A stretch of 5,840 nucleotides of DNA, from contig DQAM01000149.1 in assembly GCA_003523545.1 (NCBI GenBank), positions 572 to 6,411 on the forward strand, written 5' to 3'. The position numbers and the translations under genes were made by a program. Of the stretch, positions 1 through 5,038 are shown piece by piece. The DNA comes from Dysgonomonas sp. GTDB taxonomy: Bacteria; Bacteroidota; Bacteroidia; Bacteroidales; Dysgonomonadaceae. The first letter of the stretch is position 1. Each line of letters begins with the position of its first letter. The notes beneath the pieces were generated by a model that was not told the origin of the DNA, ran no database searches, and saw only the letters and a list, made by a program, of their open reading frames with translations.

Positions 1-43
1 TGCTTGTAAGGCAGATGCTCTGAACCAGCTGAGCTAAACGCCC
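1..43 (-). tRNA. tRNA-Val (anticodon UAC), 5' part, cut by window edge
   Basis: Read on the minus strand from 43 to 1, the sequence gives the acceptor 5' strand GGGCGTT (43-37), T8 and A9, a D-arm closed by GCTC (34-31) and GAGC (20-17) with GG in its loop, and an anticodon arm with stem TCTGC (15-11) and loop CTTACAA (10-4). The anticodon is TAC at 8-6, which reads GUA and other valine codons. Only the first bases of the 3' side of the anticodon stem are inside the window; the variable loop, T-arm and acceptor 3' strand lie beyond position 1. The part present pairs normally, with no sign of damage. The tRNA lies downstream of dnaX on the same strand, but has its own promoter in the spacer. 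Confidence 0.93.
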
Positions 44-76
44 CTTTATGAGTAGCATTTTCTCTCAAATGCGTTG

Positions 77-107
77 CAAAGATATGGCTTTTTTCTTTTG
101 TTGCAAA
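77..107 (-). promoter_or_regulatory. Bacteroides-type promoter of tRNA-Val
   Basis: On the minus strand TTTG (107-104) is followed by exactly 19 bases and then TATCTTTG (84-77). This matches both known elements of the Bacteroides primary-sigma promoter, TTTG near -33 and TAnnTTTG near -7, with the expected 19-21 base spacing. Transcription would begin near position 70 and reach the mature tRNA 5' end at 43 after a short leader. It is the best promoter in the window. It was recognised by eye; no start-site data are available. Confidence 0.72.
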
Positions 108-148
108 TAAAACGGTAAAAAAAATGAAAGCATAACTAATATTTGTAT

Positions 149-742
149 TTACAGTAATTCTAAACCGAATTCATCCTTAAGCCTTTTCAATGTATCATTC
201 TGTTCGGTCATTAAATTAAATTTTTCTAAAGACGTGAAACCCAGTTTTTTTTCATTTTCAATCGAAACTCTAACTTTCATTTTTATATTAGAATTTCTTA
301 GTTTTATCCTCAGTATTGAAAGAATATTTTCGTAATTATCTAATAAGCGTTGTTCCTGAACAGGATTGTTGACCACTACTTCAAACGTGTCCCTATCTCG
401 TAAGTCGGGGAGACAGTTCAGCATTGTGTTTTTTAGATGGTGTTCTTCTAGAAGGGATTGGGCATAAGCTTTCCATTCATTCAGAAGTTGGAGAGGAGTA
501 AAGCTTTCTGTTAGAATTTTGTCTTCCTTTTTATTTGAGATGTCATCAGAAATTTTATCCATACCCTGTGATAAGGAAGAGATAGATATTCCTAAGTTCG
601 ATATGGGTTTTGTCTTTTCCGGAGCAGGAATTTTAGTTTTAGGCTTGTCCCTGTTAATTATTTGTGGAGTAACCTCTGTTTTTTGTGAGGAAACTATATC
701 TCCGGACTGAGGGAAAAAAGGATCAATCAGGATTTTTTTTTT
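149..742 (-). CDS. dnaX: DnaX tau-specific C-terminal part, in the -1 frame relative to the dnaX start
   Basis: This frame is open without interruption from the A11 run (743-733) to a TAA stop at 151-149. After lysines from the run it reads ILIDPFFP, then a Pro/Lys/Ser-rich linker, then a folded domain that starts near the FTPLQLLNEWKAYA segment and ends in LKDEFGLELL. From memory, that ending and the preceding EKFNLM segment are typical of the C-terminus of Bacteroidota DnaX. Joined to the upstream frame through the A-run, the product is 568 residues, close to the roughly 600 usual in the phylum. In other bacteria the tau tail binds the polymerase alpha subunit and the DnaB helicase. An ATG at 562 would give a free 137-residue protein, but no start signal is evident there and 56 linker codons upstream are open, so a separate gene is unlikely. 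Expression needs recoding, unless the run is miscounted. Confidence 0.85.
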   Translation of the reverse strand, partial: KKKILIDPFFPQSGDIVSSQKTEVTPQIINRDKPKTKIPAPEKTKPISNLGISISSLSQGMDKISDDISNKKEDKILTESFTPLQLLNEWKAYAQSLLEEHHLKNTMLNCLPDLRDRDTFEVVVNNPVQEQRLLDNYENILSILRIKLRNSNIKMKVRVSIENEKKLGFTSLEKFNLMTEQNDTLKRLKDEFGLELL

Positions 743-759
743 TCGTCAGCATTTTTCCT
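727..759 (-). promoter_or_regulatory. Probable recoding (slippage) site in dnaX: A11 run
   Basis: The coding strand has eleven consecutive A at 743-733. In the zero frame it reads GAA AAA AAA AAA TCC TGA, stopping at 729-727. In the -1 frame there is a TGA at 748-746, two codons before the first all-A codon, and then an open frame to 149. Frames can therefore be joined only inside the run, by a -1 ribosomal shift on A AAA AAA or by transcripts with one extra A (or two fewer). An AGGA lies at 759-756, 12 bases before the run, a spacing similar to the stimulatory Shine-Dalgarno-like element of E. coli dnaX. I see no strong hairpin just downstream, which favours transcriptional slippage. A homopolymer counting error (true length 12) would look the same. 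Confidence 0.6.
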
Positions 760-1854
760 TTTTTCAGTCAATTGGCATAACCGGATTAATGTTAATTCGA
801 TCAGTAATTTTTTATTTTTGCTGAAGCGGTAATTCAAATCGCATTCGTTAACTAATTCGATTGCTTGATAGAGAAATTCTAATGGACTTTTCTCTGCTGC
901 TTCGATATATCGTTTTTTGATTGATGTTCCTATTTCGAATAATGTAGCAGTACGGACATCTTTGCACACCAATAAATTCCTCATATGCTCAGCAAGGCCT
1001 GAAATTATATTATGACCATCAAAGCCTTTATTTATAATCTCATTCAATATAAGTAAAGAGGTGGAGATATCATTTGCAAGAATAGAGTCGGTAAGCTTAA
1101 AATAATAGTCATAATCCAGCACATTTAGATTTTCAACTACAGCGGTATAGGTAATATTTCCGTCAGTAAAACTCGCTACCTGATCAAATATAGATAATGC
1201 ATCACGCATACCTCCGTCGGCTTTTTGTGCTAAAATATTCAATGCTTCCGGTTCAACTTTGATATTCTCCTTTGAGGCGACATATTGCAGATGTTCGACG
1301 GTATCGGTTATGCTGATCCGGTTAAAGTCATATATCTGGCATCTGGAAAGTATTGTCGGTAATATTTTATGCTTCTCTGTAGTTGCTAAAATAAAAATTG
1401 CGTGATGAGGCGGCTCTTCCAGTGTTTTTAAAAATGCATTGAATGCCGATGATGACAACATATGCACTTCATCTATGATATAGACTTTATACCTGCCGAT
1501 CTGGGGCGGTATCCTTATCTGATCTATAAGTGAACGGATATCATCTACCGAGTTATTGGATGCGGCATCTAGCTCATGTATATTATAGGAACGTTGTTCG
1601 TTAAAAGCTTTACATGATTCGCAGTTATTACATGCATCACCTTCAGTTGTAAGAGCCAGGCAATTTATAGTTTTAGCAAATATTCGTGCACAAGTAGTTT
1701 TACCTACTCCCCGGGGTCCGCAAAATAAATAGGCATGAGCTAACTTATTTGATAGAATTGCATTTTTGAGAGTTGTGGTAAGTGCGCGTTGGCCTACTAC
1801 CGATTGGAATGTAGAAGGTCTGTATTTACGTGCTGATACTATATAATTGTCCAT
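727..1854 (-). CDS. dnaX: DNA polymerase III clamp-loader subunit DnaX (gamma/tau), zero-frame product of 375 aa
   Basis: This is the AAA+ ATPase subunit of the clamp loader, which opens the beta sliding clamp and loads it on primed DNA. Visible in order: the N-terminal YRPSTFQSVVGQ segment (11-22), Walker A GPRGVGKT (46-53), a zinc site C65, C75, C78, C81, Walker B with D128-E129 (124-133), sensor 1 around ATTE (157-160), the SRC motif (170-172) with arginine finger R171, and sensor 2 GGMRDA (214-219). A helical collar domain follows to about residue 365. The frame then runs into GAA AAA AAA AAA TCC TGA and stops at 729-727. The product therefore has the ATPase and collar domains, like E. 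coli gamma (431 aa), but lacks the tau tail, which lies in the -1 frame. The ATG at 1854 gives the standard N-terminus, with AGGA close upstream. All catalytic motifs are intact, so this is not a decayed gene. Confidence 0.96.
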   Translation of the reverse strand: MDNYIVSARKYRPSTFQSVVGQRALTTTLKNAILSNKLAHAYLFCGPRGVGKTTCARIFAKTINCLALTTEGDACNNCESCKAFNEQRSYNIHELDAASNNSVDDIRSLIDQIRIPPQIGRYKVYIIDEVHMLSSSAFNAFLKTLEEPPHHAIFILATTEKHKILPTILSRCQIYDFNRISITDTVEHLQYVASKENIKVEPEALNILAQKADGGMRDALSIFDQVASFTDGNITYTAVVENLNVLDYDYYFKLTDSILANDISTSLLILNEIINKGFDGHNIISGLAEHMRNLLVCKDVRTATLFEIGTSIKKRYIEAAEKSPLEFLYQAIELVNECDLNYRFSKNKKLLIELTLIRLCQLTEKRKNADEKKKS

Positions 1855-1873
1855 GATTCCTAAGTTATAATTA

Positions 1874-1904
1874 CAAATTTACAAAAAAAATCAAGGCAAA
1901 GAAA
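1874..1904 (-). promoter_or_regulatory. Probable dnaX promoter
   Basis: TAAATTTG on the minus strand (1881-1874) matches the Bacteroides -7 element TAnnTTTG. At 19-base spacing the -33 position holds TTTC (1904-1901), one base off TTTG; a perfect TTTG also occurs at 1900-1897, but with only 15 bases between. The leader to the ATG at 1854 would be very short, about 15 bases, and includes TTAGGA close to the start. The elements lie between the upstream terminator and dnaX, as expected for an independent transcription unit. Such motifs arise by chance in AT-rich DNA, so confidence is moderate. Confidence 0.5.
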
Positions 1905-1921
1905 GTGCTTTTGATACCCCT

Positions 1922-1961
1922 AAATAAAAAAGATTCCCAACTTATTGTGGGAACCTTTTTT
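1922..1961 (-). terminator. Intrinsic terminator of the OmpA-family gene, potentially bidirectional
   Basis: TTCCCA (1934-1939) and TGGGAA (1948-1953) form a perfect 6-bp stem around an 8-base loop. The flanking A-run (1926-1931) and T-run (1956-1961) can extend the pairing, with one A-C mismatch, to about 13 bp. On the minus strand the stem is followed by TCTTTTTTATTT, placing a U-rich tail 24 to 60 bases after the stop of the OmpA-family gene. On the plus strand it is followed by CCTTTTTT, so it could also stop transcription from the other direction. It separates the OmpA unit from dnaX. Confidence 0.75.
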
Positions 1962-1984
1962 ACCAAATATCTAGTAATTAAATA

Positions 1985-3436
1985 TTAATCTTCTATAACA
2001 AATATTACAACGCGGTTCCATTCATTGATATTAAATGGTTGGATTTGATCTCCTGACCAATTGATAGAAACTCTTAATGGATTAATACCGTATTTCTGAG
2101 TCAATGCCTGAGCTACAGTTTTTGCTCTTCTTTCAGAAAGTTTCAAGTTATATTCCGGATAAGCTGTCTTCCTGTCTGCATAACCCGTAACTACTACATT
2201 TGCCATCGGATTCTTATTTAAGAAATCAACTGCTTTTTCAATTTTTGCCCATTCAGAAGGATCGATAATGGATTGGTCGATTCTAAAGAATACAGGATCC
2301 GGAAGGAATTTAATTTCTGCCGGTGGAGCAGGAGGACACTCAGGAGCAGGAGGACATTCAGGACAAATAGGTTCCGGACGATTTCTTAAATCATTAATCA
2401 TATCGTTCAGCTGCCTGATTTTTTCGTAATCCATCGGTTCACAAACCTGCCAATCAGTTTTTCCTAATTTGAAGTTCAATCCTAAAGTGGCTTGACCAAG
2501 ACCTGTAAAAGAACGTTCTCCACCACTTTGACCATCAAATTCATCACCCACCATAGATGCTGAGAATTCAGCATTTAATCCAACTCTGTTCGATAATCTG
2601 AATTTGGTTATCAAACCGGCATGAACTCCTGCTGTTGTGTATGCTACAGTCCCTCTGTGTGGAAAGACATGGTAAACACCAGCACCAGCATAAGGTGTTA
2701 ACTCAAAGAATCGTTTTGGATTATAGTCGCCAAACAAAGTGAATAAATCAAACATGAAATCTACATTTGCTTGAAAATAACGAAGATGTTGAGTGTATAA
2801 AATCATATCTCCGTTAGCATCACGATATCCACCTTGGGGGTCTTCGGTTTGTCCCTCAACACGTGGATTCCAGATATAGCCTTTGCCATTTACATATTGT
2901 ACATGATTAGCTATTTCTTCCGGAGTGCTGTACATATAATTCCAAGTCGGATCCCAACTATAGAAATGTTGTCCTTCTCCTGAAGGCCCAGGGATACCTG
3001 CAGAACCCGGATATCCGGATTGTCCTTCGTAGCCTTTTCCTTGATAATTTGTCCCATTATTCCATTTACGGTACACTCCCGAGTTTCCGTCATTATATCC
3101 ATGAAGAGAGCCTCCCGTAAAATTGAATCTTAGTCCCCATATAGGAGAAAAATATTTACCGATGGAAATTTGTGGAGCGAATGTTATACGTTTAGAAAAG
3201 TCGGCTTTGGAATCGTCTTCTCCAAAGATGGTCTGTGCGCCACCGCCGATAGTGATGAACCAGTTGGACCCAAAACTATTCTTTTCCCAAGCGGTTTTAT
3301 ACGCATTATATGTTTCATTTGGCTGGCCGTATTCTACCTCATCAATAATTAAAGCACGAGTAGATTCGTCTTGTGCTGATAAAAAACCTAAACACCCTGA
3401 CAGCAAAAGTGAAAAAAGCAAAACTTTCTTATTCAT
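1985..3436 (-). CDS. OmpA-family major outer-membrane protein, barrel plus peptidoglycan-binding domain, 483 aa
   Basis: The architecture resembles Porphyromonas gingivalis Pgm6/Pgm7 (Omp40/41): signal peptide (about 1-22, ending LSAQ), N-terminal beta-barrel (about 57-325), a spacer with the MDYEKIRQLNDMINDL segment, a Cys/Pro linker (354-373), and a C-terminal OmpA-like domain (about 380-483). The last contains the motif TGYAD (417-421) followed by NLKLSERRAK (430-439); D421 and R436 correspond to the residues that bind diaminopimelate in peptidoglycan. It should tie the outer membrane to the cell wall and may form a pore or act as a surface antigen. At 483 residues it is longer than Pgm6/7 (about 380-390), mainly because of a Gly/Tyr/Trp-rich insertion around 111-219 that includes a collagen-like stretch. 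Cys15 sits in a lipobox-like LSGC, but hydrophobic residues follow it, so ordinary signal peptidase I cleavage is more likely. It is transcribed alone, with its own terminator. Confidence 0.93.
   Translation of the reverse strand: MNKKVLLFSLLLSGCLGFLSAQDESTRALIIDEVEYGQPNETYNAYKTAWEKNSFGSNWFITIGGGAQTIFGEDDSKADFSKRITFAPQISIGKYFSPIWGLRFNFTGGSLHGYNDGNSGVYRKWNNGTNYQGKGYEGQSGYPGSAGIPGPSGEGQHFYSWDPTWNYMYSTPEEIANHVQYVNGKGYIWNPRVEGQTEDPQGGYRDANGDMILYTQHLRYFQANVDFMFDLFTLFGDYNPKRFFELTPYAGAGVYHVFPHRGTVAYTTAGVHAGLITKFRLSNRVGLNAEFSASMVGDEFDGQSGGERSFTGLGQATLGLNFKLGKTDWQVCEPMDYEKIRQLNDMINDLRNRPEPICPECPPAPECPPAPPAEIKFLPDPVFFRIDQSIIDPSEWAKIEKAVDFLNKNPMANVVVTGYADRKTAYPEYNLKLSERRAKTVAQALTQKYGINPLRVSINWSGDQIQPFNINEWNRVVIFVIED
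2325..2360 (-). repeat. Tandem repeat, two 18-base units, in the Cys/Pro linker
   Basis: On the plus strand, bases 2325-2342 and 2343-2360 are two adjacent copies of an 18-base unit (GGAGCAGGAGGACAYTCA) that differ at one position. On the coding strand each unit encodes a six-residue piece of the CPECPPAPECPPAPP linker (358-372) of the OmpA-family protein. The unit keeps the reading frame, so copy-number change would only lengthen or shorten the periplasmic linker. Confidence 0.8.
2972..3034 (-). other. Collagen-like Gly-X-Y stretch in the OmpA-family protein
   Basis: Residues 135-155 have glycine at every third position for seven triplets: GYE, GQS, GYP, GSA, GIP, GPS, GEG. Prolines occupy X or Y positions in three triplets. 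The stretch lies inside the insertion between predicted barrel strands, so an external loop is the probable location. Seven triplets is short for a stable collagen triple helix, so it may simply be a flexible Gly/Pro loop. Confidence 0.7.
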
Positions 3437-3474
3437 CCTGATTTTTGATTAATACGTTAATCTGTAATAACATG

Positions 3475-3482
3475 CAAATATA
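3475..3482 (-). promoter_or_regulatory. Probable -7 promoter element of the OmpA-family gene
   Basis: TATATTTG on the minus strand (3482-3475) is a perfect TAnnTTTG. Transcription would start near 3470 and leave an A/T-rich leader of about 33 bases before the ATG at 3436. No TTTG is seen at the -33 spacing. A second TAnnTTTG match (TACTTTTG, 3550-3543) lies further upstream but also lacks a -33 partner. Confidence 0.5.
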
Positions 3483-3598
3483 ACTGTTTTATATTAAAAA
3501 AGTTCTAATACAATTTCGCAATATAATTTTCTCAAATAATTCCAAAAGTAGTCCAAAAACCCTCTTATCTCTTATTAGTGCTATTGTTTTATTTAATG

Positions 3599-3606
3599 TA
3601 TATTTG
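3599..3606 (+). promoter_or_regulatory. Probable -7 promoter element of the membrane protein/glycosyltransferase pair
   Basis: TATATTTG is a perfect match to TAnnTTTG, about 30 bases before the ATG at 3636. The -33 region holds only the weak TTAG (3575-3578), at 20-base spacing. The leader (ACAAAGAAAACAAAAATTA before ATG) is A-rich without a Shine-Dalgarno sequence, as is common in Bacteroidota. It would drive both rightward genes, divergent from the OmpA-family gene. Confidence 0.5.
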
Positions 3607-3635
3607 CAATCTGGTAACAAAGAAAACAAAAATTA

Positions 3636-5030
3636 ATGAATCTACCGAAAAAATATGCTAAAAATATTTACTCTTTGAAGTATTTTTTGGATTTATTATA
3701 TGAAAAGTATGAGTTTATAGATGAACTGAGTAATAAAAAAAGATTTATATATAATATTACTTTTATTTTGTGCCTGGTTTTTATCTGGTTTTGTATTTTC
3801 TTTCTGAACCTGAAAACATATATAACAGGTGATGATTATGTGTATTCTTTTGTATACCAGACTCAAGAGCGGTTAGCTTCTATTTCGGATGTTTTTGAAT
3901 CTCAGTATACGCATTATTTTGTGTGGGGTGGAAGAAGTGTAGTCCATGTAATTGGACAGCTTTTACTATTGATTCATACTCCTATTGTAATTGATATTAT
4001 AAACAGCACTGTATTTTTATTATTTATTTGCCTGATATATTATCATATAACAGCGGGTAAAAAGAACAGCATATCTTTATTTGTGATAATCTTTTGTTTT
4101 GTATGGATTCTCCAACCTGTTTTTGCGGAAACGGTTTTATGGATTACAGGAAGTGCCAATTATTTGTGGGGTACGATTATTATCCTTTTATTCTTGTTGC
4201 CATACAGATTGTTCAAAAACCAAGGGCAAAAAAAAATAATGAAATTACTTTCAACTATTTTAATGCTCATCGGTGGTATAATAGCAGGTTGGACAAATGA
4301 AAACACTGCAGCTGCAATGATTGTCATGGTCGTTTCTTTTATTATATATTATAGAATAAATAAATGGGAAGTACCCTTTTGGGCTTATGCAGGATTGTTT
4401 GGCGCAATTATTGGCTATATAATAATGATATCTGCTCCCGGAAACTTTGCACGTGCAGAAGGAATAACGGTTAACGCTTTGTTTGTTGCATATCGCATTG
4501 TAATGCATACAGGTACTTTTATAAATTATTTAGGGGCATTTAATCTCTGTGTTGTTATTCTTTTAATTTTATATCTGAAATTTTCGAAAGAAAATAAATC
4601 AGCAATAATCCCATATGTAATTATATATTTTATCGGCTCGCTGGTATCTATATATGTTATGTCATTTTCTCCCGGTTTTCCTGCAAGAGCATGGTTCGGA
4701 ACTATAACCTTCAATATCATTACTGGAGGAATTGTTTTATATAATCTTGATTATTCGCTCTCCTTTACGAGGCAGATAAAAAATAGTATACTTGTTTTTT
4801 GTATGGTAACTTTTGCATTCAGTTTTTATGATGCATATAAAGATGTAACAGCCATCGACCGGATATGGAAAGAGCGATTGGCAATCATAGAGCAAAAAAA
4901 ACAAGAAGGGGCAAAGTCTGTCACATTTAAAGAGTATCAGGCGGGAACTAAATTCGGACTGGGGGATGCTCCTTATGCTCTTAAATATATGTCTGATTAT
5001 TACGGAATAGAAATTCAATTGGAAAGGTAG
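3636..5030 (+). CDS. Multi-pass membrane protein, DUF6056-like, possible GT-C-type glycosyltransferase, 464 aa
   Basis: A basic cytoplasmic N-terminus (1-36) is followed by about 10-12 hydrophobic segments, for example 37-57, 117-137, 145-163, 178-193, 203-219, 223-239, 246-265, 300-315, 324-344, 353-370 and 382-398. A soluble C-terminal tail follows (about 400-464). Polar motifs between them look conserved for the family I recall as DUF6056: TGDDY (64-68) just after the first membrane segment, HYFVWGGR (93-100), WITGSANYLWG (169-179), TNEN (220-223), SAPGNFARA (266-274) and SPGFPARAWF (345-354). An acidic pair in the first external loop is the hallmark of GT-C enzymes, which transfer sugars from lipid-linked donors on the periplasmic side. 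That function is an inference; transport or assembly of glycans is also possible. The family assignment is from memory. It is followed after 8 bases by a GT14 gene, supporting a glycan role. Confidence 0.8.
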   Translation: MNLPKKYAKNIYSLKYFLDLLYEKYEFIDELSNKKRFIYNITFILCLVFIWFCIFFLNLKTYITGDDYVYSFVYQTQERLASISDVFESQYTHYFVWGGRSVVHVIGQLLLLIHTPIVIDIINSTVFLLFICLIYYHITAGKKNSISLFVIIFCFVWILQPVFAETVLWITGSANYLWGTIIILLFLLPYRLFKNQGQKKIMKLLSTILMLIGGIIAGWTNENTAAAMIVMVVSFIIYYRINKWEVPFWAYAGLFGAIIGYIIMISAPGNFARAEGITVNALFVAYRIVMHTGTFINYLGAFNLCVVILLILYLKFSKENKSAIIPYVIIYFIGSLVSIYVMSFSPGFPARAWFGTITFNIITGGIVLYNLDYSLSFTRQIKNSILVFCMVTFAFSFYDAYKDVTAIDRIWKERLAIIEQKKQEGAKSVTFKEYQAGTKFGLGDAPYALKYMSDYYGIEIQLER

Positions 5031-5038
5031 GTTATAGT

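Noticed and set aside
149..562. A separate small gene starting at ATG 562
   Set aside because: The same frame is open for 56 more codons up to the dnaX A-run, the product is the DnaX tail, and no start signal is evident before the ATG.
519..710. Plus-strand 63-codon frame with a hydrophobic segment
   Set aside because: It is antisense to the tau linker; its hydrophobic look comes from reading the Pro/Lys-rich linker on the other strand, and it has no supporting start signal.
727..1854. dnaX as a pseudogene
   Set aside because: All ATPase motifs and the whole tau tail are intact, and the only disruption is at a run of eleven A; for an essential gene, recoding or a sequencing error is far more likely than decay.
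3390..3436. OmpA-family protein as a lipoprotein (LSGC with Cys15)
   Set aside because: The cysteine is followed by hydrophobic residues and then LSAQ, a good signal peptidase I site, and barrel proteins of this family are not normally lipidated.
3123..3452. Plus-strand open frame of 109 codons overlapping the OmpA-family gene
   Set aside because: It lies antisense inside a well-supported gene, has no family-like sequence and no start signal; it is a shadow frame.
3543..3550. Second TAnnTTTG match (TACTTTTG) upstream of the OmpA-family gene
   Set aside because: It has no -33 partner and such an 8-mer is common in AT-rich DNA, so it is not listed as a promoter.
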